DNA of 36,135 nt from a bacterium (GTDB lineage: Bacteria > Moduliflexota > Moduliflexia > Moduliflexales > JAUQPW01). A program made the translations under genes and the position numbers. This document shows, in pieces, positions 13,204 through 21,024 of the stretch; positions within the stretch are counted from its first letter, which is position 1, and every line of letters starts with the position of its first letter. The stretch covers positions 1 through 36,135 of the forward strand of contig JAUQPW010000055.1 in assembly GCA_030550175.1 (NCBI GenBank), given 5' to 3'. A model generated the notes under the pieces. It saw only the letters and a program-made list of their open reading frames with translations, made no database searches and was not told the origin of the DNA.

Positions 13204-15981
13204 ATGGTATCCCCCTATCGACAAGATACAAAGCTCGTCCTGGAAAATCTTAAAACCGATGAAAAAACCGGCCTGGATCCTGAGGAAGTTCAACGGCGGT
13301 TAGAACAATATGGGTTCAATGAACTAAAAGAAGCTCCCAAAGCCGGTTGGTTGGAAAAGTTTCTGGATCAGTTTCGGGACACCCTGGTTCTTATCCTCCT
13401 GGTGGCCACGGTGGTTTCCTTTTTATTGTGGTTTTATAACCCTGAGGAAGCGGCTTATCCCTATGATAGTATCATCATTCTGCTCATCGTTTTGGCCAAC
13501 GCCGTCCTTGGGTTTATCCAGGAAAGTCGGGCTGAGAAATCCCTGGAAGCCCTCAAAAAGATGGCAGCACCCTATGCCTGGGTTTTAAGGAATGGGAAAC
13601 GGGCACACATTCCGGCCAGGGAGGTCGTTCCGGGGGATATTCTCTTTCTGGAAGCCGGGGATAAGGTGGCGGCCGATGCCCGACTCTTACAGGTCAGTAC
13701 CCTGAAGGTCAACGAAAGTGCCTTTACAGGGGAGAGTATTCCTGTGGAGAAAGCAACCCAAGCAATTCAGGAAGAGACGGTCACCGTTGGAGATCAGAAG
13801 AACATGGTCTTCATGGGCACGGCGGTGACCTATGGACGGGGTAAAGCGGTGGTTACAGCCACCGGCATGAATACCGAAATCGGGAAGATCACCCACCTTC
13901 TGCAGCAAACTCCTCCTGAAGAAACCCCCCTCCAGAAGAACCTGGATGAAGTGGGCAAGAGGTTAGGGGGCCTGATCTTGATCATTTGTGGCATTGTTTT
14001 CCTCACCGGCCTGGTGACCGAGGGAGCTCACACCTTGCAGGGAGTTTTGGGAATATTTATGTTCGGCCTGGCATTGGCGGTGGCGGCTATTCCCGAAGGG
14101 CTTCCGGCCGTGATAACCATAGCCCTGGCCCTCGGGGTGCAGAAGATGGCCGAGAAGAACGCCATTGTCCGAAGACTCTCGGCCGTTGAGACCTTGGGTT
14201 CCACGACGGTGATCTGTAGCGACAAGACAGGAACCCTGACCCGAAATGAAATGACAGTCCGGAAGATTTGGGTGGACGGAAAAATTCTGGAGGTCACCGG
14301 GGAGGGGTACAAGCCTCGGGGGGAATTCCGATGGAATCAAAAGAGTTTTTCCCCTCAGGATCCCCATCTTAAACGGCTCCTACTCATTGCCGGGCTTTGT
14401 AACAACGCCCGTCTGGTCCAACGAGAAGAGGGTTGGGATATTGAAGGAGATCCCACAGAAGGAGCCCTGGTCGTGGCTGCTGAAAAAGGGGGATGGATCT
14501 TAGCTGATTTAGAACTCAGGTATCCACGGCTGGAAGAAATTCCCTTCAGTTCTGAACGCATGCGAATGATCACCGTCCATCGGGAAGAAGGAAGGGAAGT
14601 GGCTTATCTCAAGGGAGCACCGGAAGTTGTTTTAAACTTATGTAACCGGATCTTTATGAATGGACAGGTTTGTGAGCTCACTCCTCAACAAAGACAAAAT
14701 ATCCTCAAAATTAATGAGGAAATGGCCGGGAGCGCTTTGCGCACCCTGGCCATGGCCTATCGACCCCTTCCCGGGGATCTTCGGGATGACCGGGGAAATT
14801 TTAGTCTGAATAAGGTAGAACAGGATTTTATCTTTGTGGGATTGATGGGAATGATCGATCCACCCCGGAGGGAGGCCATAGAGGCGGTGGCTAGATGTAA
14901 ACAGGCGGGGATGAAGCCGGTGATGATCACCGGGGATCATAAACTTACCGCCATTGCCATCGCCAAGGAACTGAATATCATCCAGGATGACAAAGCTCAG
15001 GTTATTACCGGCAAAGAGCTGGAAGCTTTGAGCCAGCAAGAGCTTAACGAGCTGGCCCGGGAAGTTAAGGTCTACGCCCGGGTCAGTCCACAACATAAGG
15101 TCCGGATTGTAGAGGCTTTGAAGAGCCAGGGTCATATTGTGGCCATGACCGGGGATGGGGTTAACGATGCTCCGGCTCTCAAGAAGGCGGACATTGGTGT
15201 AGCCATGGGAAAGGTAGGAACCGAAGTGGCCAAGGAAGCCGGCGATATGATCCTCACCGATGATAACTTTGCCACCATTGTAACAGCGGTTGAAGAGGGG
15301 CGGGCCATTTTTGAAAACATCCGGAAGTTTATCAGTTATCTTTTATCCAGCAATGTGGGGGAGGTAGTTAGCATGTTTGTAGGGGTCATGCTTTCCCATT
15401 TCCTGGGATTTATCCACGAAGGAGAGACCTTCCTTCCCCTGACGGCCACCCAACTCCTCTGGGTCAACCTGGTTACCGATGGCTTTCCAGCCCTGGCCTT
15501 GGGGGTTGATCCCAAGAGTCCTGATATTATGAGCCGGCCACCCCGGAATCTCCAGGAACAGGTCATCTCTCCATGGATGTGGTATAGGATCTTTTTTATC
15601 GGAACCTTTATCGGGTTGGCTATCCTGATCGTATTGGATGCTTATTACCCGGGAGGACTTTGGGATTTCAAACCTGTAGCCGATCCGGATTACGGTCGGA
15701 CCATGGCCTTCACCACCCTGGTAATGTTTGAGATGTTCAATGCCTTTAACTTCCGGAGCTTCCATCAAAGTGTCTTCAAGGTAGGGGTCTTCAAAAACCT
15801 CTGGCTGATAGGGGCTGTAGCCCTCTCCGTTGGTCTACAGCTTCTGGTCATCTATATGCCAGTCCTTCAAAGGGCGTTTCATACGGTACCCCTTGGGGCT
15901 ATAGATTGGGTGGTAGTGATCCTGGTTTCCAGCACGGTCCTGATTTTTATGGAAATTACAAAGCTTCTGGCCGGAACATGA
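13204..15981 (+). CDS. Type II (calcium-like) cation-transporting P-type ATPase
   Basis: 925 residues, the usual length for P2-type ATPases. The N-terminal cation-ATPase domain is followed by the actuator TGES loop (175-178), M4 with PEGLP (297-301) typical of Ca2+/SERCA-like pumps, and the phosphorylated DKTGTLT (Asp340). After these come the nucleotide domain, the hinge GDGVNDAP (650-657) and M5-M10 including NLVTDGFPALALG in M6. The pump exports a divalent or monovalent cation from the cytoplasm at the expense of ATP; the M4/M6 residues favour calcium, but Na+/K+ variants share many of them. It lies 166 nt downstream of pup on the same strand, and whether it belongs to the riboswitch transcript is uncertain. 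No strong ribosome site precedes the ATG. Confidence 0.94.
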   Translation: MVSPYRQDTKLVLENLKTDEKTGLDPEEVQRRLEQYGFNELKEAPKAGWLEKFLDQFRDTLVLILLVATVVSFLLWFYNPEEAAYPYDSIIILLIVLANAVLGFIQESRAEKSLEALKKMAAPYAWVLRNGKRAHIPAREVVPGDILFLEAGDKVAADARLLQVSTLKVNESAFTGESIPVEKATQAIQEETVTVGDQKNMVFMGTAVTYGRGKAVVTATGMNTEIGKITHLLQQTPPEETPLQKNLDEVGKRLGGLILIICGIVFLTGLVTEGAHTLQGVLGIFMFGLALAVAAIPEGLPAVITIALALGVQKMAEKNAIVRRLSAVETLGSTTVICSDKTGTLTRNEMTVRKIWVDGKILEVTGEGYKPRGEFRWNQKSFSPQDPHLKRLLLIAGLCNNARLVQREEGWDIEGDPTEGALVVAAEKGGWILADLELRYPRLEEIPFSSERMRMITVHREEGREVAYLKGAPEVVLNLCNRIFMNGQVCELTPQQRQNILKINEEMAGSALRTLAMAYRPLPGDLRDDRGNFSLNKVEQDFIFVGLMGMIDPPRREAIEAVARCKQAGMKPVMITGDHKLTAIAIAKELNIIQDDKAQVITGKELEALSQQELNELAREVKVYARVSPQHKVRIVEALKSQGHIVAMTGDGVNDAPALKKADIGVAMGKVGTEVAKEAGDMILTDDNFATIVTAVEEGRAIFENIRKFISYLLSSNVGEVVSMFVGVMLSHFLGFIHEGETFLPLTATQLLWVNLVTDGFPALALGVDPKSPDIMSRPPRNLQEQVISPWMWYRIFFIGTFIGLAILIVLDAYYPGGLWDFKPVADPDYGRTMAFTTLVMFEMFNAFNFRSFHQSVFKVGVFKNLWLIGAVALSVGLQLLVIYMPVLQRAFHTVPLGAIDWVVVILVSSTVLIFMEITKLLAGT

Positions 15982-15991
15982 CCCCGGATTT

Positions 15992-16303
15992 ATGAGTGGT
16001 AAACCACTTGAAAAAGTATCTCCCGAAATTAAAAGAAATTCCCTTTACGCCCAACTGAAGGCTCGGGAGTGTAGGGACATCCCTCCACGTGCCATGTTAG
16101 GTAGTTCACCGTCCCGGCGGGAGGATCTCCAACCCTCCCAGGGGGAGGTTCACTTTCTCTATATCGCCGAACATATGGATCGATATGCCCGCTTGTTCCG
16201 TTGGGAATACCGGGACCCCGACACGGTTGAAGATCGAGCGGCCTTGATTGGTGCTATAGGTTGGTGTAGTGGCTGGCAGCCCTGGCTGTCCCTGATCGGC
16301 TGA
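15992..16303 (+). CDS. Hypothetical protein
   Basis: 103 codons starting 10 nt after the ATPase stop. I do not recognise the product. It is Arg/Glu-rich in the first half and Trp-rich at the end (WCSGWQPW), with no signal peptide, membrane span or repeat. There is no clear ribosome site, although the close spacing to the ATPase gene would allow coupled translation. It may equally be a chance reading frame or an eroded gene at the edge of the mobile-element island. Confidence 0.35.
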   Translation: MSGKPLEKVSPEIKRNSLYAQLKARECRDIPPRAMLGSSPSRREDLQPSQGEVHFLYIAEHMDRYARLFRWEYRDPDTVEDRAALIGAIGWCSGWQPWLSLIG

Positions 16304-16767
16304 AGGGGTTTAATCTCAGTTTTATCTGAGCTTGCAATTTTTGCTTGACCAAGGAGCCCTCCCTTAAGTAGGATTGCCCCCTAATATTTCTAGCTAACGA
16401 TATCCACTGTAAGATCTTATGGGGTAGGACCTATGTTTGCTTTATTTCCCCCCTGGAAAGATTTAGAGTAGACTAAAAATTAGCCAGCTAAATGCCGTCT
16501 AAGGGTAAAGTTTTTTGGATTAGTCAGCATGAGGCGGTGCCTGCAGAAACTCAAAGTACTCCGAACAAGGCCAACAAGTCATAGGCCAGCTATTGCCCAA
16601 ACAGGGCAATACACCTGATGGCGCTTCACATCCCAGATAATTACCGTGCCATCAGGTTCACGCCCGGAGGAAGGGAGGTGAGGCATGATACCAATATCGC
16701 TGTAGTACCCATCTGGACAGCTTAGAACTTTGGCCAATGCGACAAACAAATTTTTTCAGGAGGTTAT
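16304..16767. other. Long non-coding stretch at the island edge
   Basis: No convincing gene. It holds two strong adjacent hairpins (listed separately) and a good ribosome site (CAGGAGG, 16758-16764) in front of the short ORF at 16768. It marks the left border of the mobile-element-rich region. Confidence 0.45.
16592..16657 (+). ncRNA. Two adjacent strong hairpins, possible structured RNA
   Basis: Hairpin 1 is ATTGCCC (16592-16598) with GGGCAAT (16604-16610), a 7-bp perfect stem with an AAACA loop. Hairpin 2 follows 2 nt later: ACCTGATGGC (16613-16622) with GCCATCAGGT (16648-16657), a perfect 10-bp stem with a 25-nt loop. Neither ends in a T-run, so they are not ordinary terminators. They could be a cis-regulatory leader of the downstream short ORF, a small RNA, or part of a mobile-element end. 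The strand is unproven and I recognise no known RNA family. Confidence 0.4.
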
Positions 16768-16944
16768 ATGCCTACTAACATTAAAAGTTTCAGGAACGAA
16801 TCTGACCGTTCGGTCATAGCATTCAACTCAGAGAACGTTGGAAATAGCTTCTGGATTAAACCAAAGCACACTGAAAATATTAAACCAGGACTTTGGATTT
16901 CTTGGCATCAAAATCTTCCCCTTATCCTCTGTACACAATTTTAA
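16768..16944 (+). CDS. Short ORF of unknown function, possibly truncated by the adjacent insertion sequence
   Basis: 58 codons beginning MPTNIKSFRNESDR and ending LILCTQF, preceded by an excellent ribosome site (CAGGAGG, 3 nt before the ATG). It stops 24 nt before the transposase stop codon of the IS1380-like element on the other strand, so it may be the 5' part of a gene cut by the insertion. I do not recognise the protein. It has no membrane segment; Trp and Asn are frequent. Confidence 0.4.
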   Translation: MPTNIKSFRNESDRSVIAFNSENVGNSFWIKPKHTENIKPGLWISWHQNLPLILCTQF

Positions 16945-16968
16945 GTTTTCTTTAGTAAAGCCCAATTT

Positions 16969-18240
16969 TTATAGGTTTGCGACCTGTTTCATCGATAACA
17001 CTTTAGGAATCAATCGTCGTAAAAGCCATGTATACTTGGTGTTAGACCGAACTTGGACTTTTAAAGGATTCTCCACCTTTAACCCCCTTTGAAAAACTGA
17101 ACGTGGAAGAGTAGTCCTCATCATCGAGTGAAGTGACTTGGGTAAAAGTTCAAAGTGAAAGATCTTCACCAACGTCATGGCCAGAATCTTACAGATGATA
17201 AACAACTCGTTCCCTTTGAGATGGCTCACCGGCAATCGCTCGATATAATAATGATACTTGAGTTCTTTGAAAGCACTCTCTATAGTCTGTCTTTTGTGGT
17301 AGAAGGCACAGAGTTTGTTCACAGAAAGGGATAAATTAGTCGCGATGGCGTAAAACCGCGTGGTGACTCTCCATCTTCCAGTTCTTTTACTTTTCCTTCG
17401 GTAAATCTTACGAAGGAGGACGAGCCTGGTGAACAAACCTTTTTGGAGTTCCACGTGTCCTAAATCCATCGCACTGACCCCTTTGCCTATCCCTATAATA
17501 GAATAATGGTTGGCTCTAGCTCGCTGCTTGAACAATAAGATGCCTTCCTTGACCACGGTAAAACGGGCCGGTGCTCCCAGGACATAGCCTAGAAAACGCT
17601 TTAATAAAAATCGCATGTTCTCAGAGGATAAGTAAGCGACATCAGCCCGAACGATTTGAACCCGATAACCTAAGGCTATAGCCCATTTGACTGCTTTTTG
17701 AAAGAACTCTTTAGGATTGATAGGACTGGCAAACAGTTTGCCATCGATGAACACTTTGCCCATCAGACAACCCGAGAGTTGAAAACAAGGGTGTCTCTTG
17801 TATTTGCGGTTAAACCCCACAGAAGCTCCTTCTTTTTTATTGGCAAAGGATACCAACATCGTTGCATCTATATCCAATACCTTTTGTCCGTGACTGTCTA
17901 ATAGCTCTGGGCGACGATGCCTAAGCAGGTGGGATTGAAACAGGATCAACTTCCAGGCGGCCATAGAATTCGTCACTTGGTTTAGGACTTCAAGAATTTT
18001 ATCGGCTCCGTACAAGAGGAAGTATTGGCCGTAGAAGTCTTTAATGGGTCCATAGTATTGCCGATAATGGCTTTGAAATTCAATGCCTAAAATCGGCTAG
18101 ATCATGATGGACCTAAAGAGTCTCATGGGATTATCGACTCCCCAAACTGGAAAAAGGGGAAAAAGGTAAGATCCTAAAGAGGAACTATGCTGAGAAAGGA
18201 CTTGAAAAGTATACATGACTAACGGTAAACTAACTTCCAT
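16969..18240 (-). pseudogene. IS1380-like DDE transposase interrupted by an amber codon
   Basis: Read as one frame from the ATG at 18240 (strong GGAGG ribosome site) to the TAA at 16969, this gives 424 codons including the stop, the normal size of IS1380-family transposases, with a single in-frame TAG as codon 48 (18097-18099). The remainder is open and shows the expected DDE motifs: LDIDATML (first Asp), IVRADVAYLS (second Asp) and RQTIESAFKELK (Glu). The protein would bind element ends and carry out cut-and-paste transposition. The nonsense codon suggests an inactive copy, although restart downstream (for example the TTG at 18015) or amber read-through cannot be excluded. Family assignment is by motif pattern and length only. 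Confidence 0.8.
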
Positions 18241-18304
18241 AGATGCCTCCTTTTAAAGTTGAAATCTTTTGGTATTGCCTTGTTTTCAAGGCTTGGAGGC
18301 ATCT
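18241..18304 (-). promoter_or_regulatory. Hairpin sequestering the transposase ribosome-binding site
   Basis: A perfect 10-bp inverted repeat, AGATGCCTCC (18241-18250) and GGAGGCATCT (18295-18304), encloses a second perfect hairpin (GCCTTG 18277-18282, CAAGGC 18287-18292, TTTT loop). On the minus-strand mRNA the GGAGG ribosome site directly before the transposase ATG would be locked in the outer stem. Such structures in insertion sequences block translation of transcripts that read in from outside. Confidence 0.7.
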
Positions 18305-18631
18305 TAATTCTATTTTTTTCAATTTGTCATTACCTTAGGTCTCCCTTTTTTCATGGGCTTTATAGCGATTACCTTAATACTGTGTTAAAAAGCTCTATCC
18401 AGTTAGTGGTAAGCTCGGGTAAGGGGCAGAACACAAGTTAAACTTTGTAAAGCGCCTGGATAGACCGGGCTCGAAAGGGATGTCCAATCAAAGCGCAGAA
18501 GGTCCGGCTGATGGTCTAAGCATGCCTTGGCGTTTGGGACGCAGGATTTCATTTTAATTTTCGCGTGCAGATCGAGACCGGCCCTATGTGACCTGAGTTG
18601 GGCGTCTTTTCTTACCCCTTCCAGCCCGGGC
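18305..18631. other. Non-coding stretch between two insertion-sequence remnants
   Basis: No gene supported. 18440-18631 lies just downstream of the broken IS110 transposase, is more G+C rich than 18305-18440, and is probably the residual right end of that element. In part of the IS110 family this region encodes a bridge RNA; I cannot identify one by eye. Confidence 0.35.
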
Positions 18632-19252
18632 TTAAGCTTTGTTTAAAAAGAGGAGAGTATCATAGGTTTTAAGGAGAGCTAGATCGACTTCGATGCTCTT
18701 TTGAACACTTGGATCCTCAAAGCGTTGCTCGATGCCGGTGCGATTGGATTTGTAGCTAAGCTTCTTTTCAAACTCTGGGAGATTATACTGGCTGTTGGTG
18801 TTTTGAATATGGGTTAAAAGCTCAGAGCGTTTGTGCATTAAGTACCTGCGTCGGCGTAAGAGATCTCACGTGGAGCGCATCTTGGCCGGATAGACGTAAG
18901 CCATGGGCAACATGCCCCCTCGTAGGAGGGCTGCAATTTTTGGGGAGTCAATTTTATCACTTTTGGTTTTAGCCCCGTAGATGGCTCTCATGTAAAGGGC
19001 GTGGTCCAATACAAAGGGGAGATTTTGTTGAGCCCAAAAATCGGCAATCCAGTACCAGGTAAAGATACCTTCTACAGCGATGACTATATCTTTTAGGTAG
19101 GGTTGGAGGACTTTGTGCAATCGTTCGGGAGTAGCTAGCATATTCCGGTGTACTAAGCTCTGACTTGCTTGATCCATAATACAGACGTACATTTTTCATG
19201 CATGCAAATCAATACCCCAGTAATACTGATGTTGTCAGGTATAGAATTTCAT
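18632..19252 (-). pseudogene. IS110-family transposase remnant with three in-frame TGA codons
   Basis: The frame opens at the ATG at 19252 (GGAGG 7 nt upstream) and reads MKFYT*QHQYYWGIDLHA*KMYVCIMDQ. TGA codons stand at 19235-19237, 19196-19198 and 18866-18868, all in one frame. Surrounding residues fit the N-terminal DEDD (RuvC-like) domain of IS110 transposases: YWGIDLHA, AVEGIFTWYWIADF, DKIDSPKIAALLRGGMLP and RRRRYLMHKRSELL. The frame ends at a TAA after about 206 codons, so the C-terminal Transposase_20 domain is deleted. At least two of the TGA codons sit where arginine is usual, consistent with CGA-to-TGA decay. The copy is inactive. It is adjacent to the carbonic anhydrase gene and may have travelled with it. 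Confidence 0.85.
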
Positions 19253-19383
19253 AGTTATACCTCCTTCAGTGCAAGTTTAGAGGGAGGCCATAATAAATAT
19301 CAACAACTTTAACCCGACCGGCTTCTCCGTTAGCACTTCGAGTCCGACTGGTTAAGCTGAGCATTGGGTAGTATCGGCCTGAG

Positions 19384-19935
19384 ATGGAGCAGCAGAATCT
19401 TCTCGATTCGTCTAAAAAGGAGGGTAGCAGTAGGACCGCTATCGATGAGGTACTAAAGGCAAACCACAGGTATGCAGAAGGATTCACCCAGGAGGGACTG
19501 CCAGGGTGGCCACCCAGTCTCAAGCTGGCAGTCGTGGCCTGCATGGACTGTCGGCTCCACGTAGCGAAGCTACTGGGCCTAGAATTGGGTGCGGCGCACA
19601 TCATTCGCAATGCCGGCGGCATCGTGACCGAAGATGTGTTGCGGTCGCTGATCATCTCGCGCTACATGGGGGGGACCCAGGAGTTCATGATCATCAACCA
19701 CACAAAATGCGGTATGCTTACCTTCAAGGACGAGGAGCTCGCGGCGCGACTGCAGCAGGAAACGGGGAAGGCGCCCGTCGCCCCCGCTCGCTTCTACACC
19801 TTCACCGATTTGGAGGAGAACGTACGCCAACAGATCCGCAAGGTAAAGTCACACCCATGGATACCAGAAGGCATCCCAGTGCGGGGCTTCATCTACGACG
19901 TAGACACGGGCCGGCTGTCAGAGGTTTCAGCCTAA
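19384..19935 (+). CDS. Beta-class carbonic anhydrase
   Basis: 183 residues. Beta-carbonic anhydrases interconvert CO2 and bicarbonate using one zinc ion. The zinc ligands and active-site pair are visible: CMDCR (Cys53, Asp55, Arg57) and HTKCG (His106, Cys109), with the conserved RNAGG segment at 75-79. No signal peptide, so cytoplasmic. The gene is noticeably richer in G/C at third codon positions than its neighbours (runs such as GCGGCGCAC and CTCGCGGCGCGACTG), and it is flanked by a dead IS110 copy and decayed genes, which points to horizontal acquisition. The start has only a weak ribosome site. The frame is intact, so it may be functional. Confidence 0.9.
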   Translation: MEQQNLLDSSKKEGSSRTAIDEVLKANHRYAEGFTQEGLPGWPPSLKLAVVACMDCRLHVAKLLGLELGAAHIIRNAGGIVTEDVLRSLIISRYMGGTQEFMIINHTKCGMLTFKDEELAARLQQETGKAPVAPARFYTFTDLEENVRQQIRKVKSHPWIPEGIPVRGFIYDVDTGRLSEVSA

Positions 19936-20099
19936 CCGGCCATCTATCCAGAAGATGCCGCCCCATTGATGTTCGGCGGTACCTATCATGCCCGTACTAT
20001 TAACATAAGCTTCCATCTTAACCTGTTGTACATCCTGGCCGTCTGTGATATTATTTGCTCTATCATCGTAGAATATTGCAGATGACCAAGCGGGAAGAG
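19936..20099. other. Short spacer after the carbonic anhydrase gene
   Basis: No gene I can support. A minus-strand frame here contains a protein-like phrase (NSTGMIGTAEHQWGG), possibly the relic of another gene, but nothing further backs it. Confidence 0.25.
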
Positions 20100-20807
20100 A
20101 TGAAGATTGCAACATGGCGTTTCGGAAAAAGTGGCAAGTATTGCTGCCTACTATCCCGATCTTCTGGTCGTTCCCAAATGCGAGTGTCCTGAGTGATTTG
20201 AGTTCGGTACCTTACCACACCAATTACGCATAGTTACTTGGATAGGCGACAACCCGCACAAAGGGTTGGGCGTCTTTGCTGCACCTGACATTGAACTCCA
20301 TATGCATGCGGCGTACGATTCCACAATCAAATATGCCACACCACTCATTGTAAACGGAAAGTATACTTTTAACCTGCTAGCTATTTGGGCGATGGACGAC
20401 CAAGTACAGCCACATAATAGCTATATTGCACGCGTTTGGCGAGCAATCAATTGTTACGCAACATGGTCAGAACAACCGACATGTATGGGGGGGGGTATTT
20501 CAACTGGAACAAAATCTGAGACCGTAATACACGCTATCTTTATGGTAATCTCATGAGAGTTATCAACTTTCTGCAACGACGAGGCATTGGCAGCTTCTAT
20601 CATTCGTTCTTCGCCGAGTCGCTTGGTAATGAAACAAAACCAACGTTCCATATGCAGCGGAGATAGAATAAACCGTATCATATCGATTACATATTTGTTT
20701 TGAACATCTTTCTTCCGTATCTTCGTAATGTAGAAGTTGGAGATTACCAAAAATGGATTGCTCTGAGCGATCCTATGCCGGTTATAGCTACTTTCACAGA
20801 ACTATGA
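20100..20807 (+). pseudogene. Degenerate endonuclease/exonuclease/phosphatase-family gene
   Basis: Piecing together all three plus-strand frames recovers a recognisable EEP (DNase I-like) protein: MKIATW at 20100, then AAYYPDLLVVPKCECPE, TWIGDNPHKGLGVF, IVNGKYTFNLLAIWA, a decayed middle, NFLQRRGIGSFYHSF, KPYHIDYIFV, and LSDPMPVIATF ending at the TGA at 20805-20807. In intact relatives the pattern runs ATWN...PDIxVxxECE...GDFN...HIDYxF...SDHxP. Here the start Asn is Arg, the catalytic SDH is SDP, GDFN is lost, and several frameshifts and stop codons interrupt the gene. The family cleaves phosphodiester or phosphate ester bonds. The gene is clearly dead and lies within the mobile-element island. 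Confidence 0.8.
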
Positions 20808-20972
20808 ACCACAGCACCGCCGAACAACGCGTTGCAGCCGATCTGCTAGATCGGGCGATTTTGGCAGCTGGAAGCAGTAAGTACACTTTCCCAATCATCA
20901 AAGGAGTCCAGCTTGTACAATTGAATTGACGAGTTGAAAGCCATTTTGGAGCGCAACAAGAAAGGCGCCTAA
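20804..20972 (+). pseudogene. Small frameshifted gene after the EEP pseudogene
   Basis: The ATG at 20804 overlaps the EEP stop (ATGA) and opens MNHSTAEQRVAADLLDRAIL, ending at a TGA at 20927-20929. Shifting frame at that point continues as DELKAILERNKKGA to a TAA at 20970. The original was probably a short helical protein of about 55 residues translated with the EEP gene. I do not recognise it. Confidence 0.4.
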
Positions 20973-21024
20973 CCGGCACATGCCTCATAAAGGGTAGGAG
21001 TCTGCCGCTCATTCCCTTATTCTC

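Larger units (their letters stand above)
16945..18304 (-). mobile_element. IS1380-like insertion sequence (ends not resolved)
   Basis: The element is defined by a DDE transposase gene (16969-18240) and its structured 5' leader up to 18304. I could not find convincing terminal inverted repeats or a target duplication by eye, so the boundaries are minimal estimates. Confidence 0.55.

Noticed and set aside
13963..15566. Minus-strand frames opposite the P-type ATPase
   Set aside because: They lie fully inside a well-conserved ATPase gene, lack motifs and ribosome sites, and are shadow frames.
16840..18440. Terminal inverted repeats of the IS1380-like element
   Set aside because: I compared both flanks by eye and found only weak direct similarity (GATGCC...CAAG), not an inverted pair, so no ends are claimed.
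18259..18441. Plus-strand reading frame of 60 codons
   Set aside because: It overlaps the structured transposase leader, has no ribosome site, and reads like random hydrophobic codons.
16969..19252. Reassigned TGA/TAG codons in the transposases (alternative genetic code)
   Set aside because: Normal genes in the window (for example the DUF4388 gene, MFS transporter, P-type ATPase) end with TGA, so the internal stops are best read as decay.
19506..20003. Alternative frame over the carbonic anhydrase gene
   Set aside because: It is an Arg/His-rich shadow frame of a G+C-rich gene; the carbonic anhydrase frame has all catalytic motifs.
20819..20980. Integron attC-like site (GCCGAACAACGCGTTG, later GCGCCTAACC)
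   Set aside because: The core sites are not complementary in the expected way and are about 140 nt apart, and coding remnants of a small gene explain the segment better.
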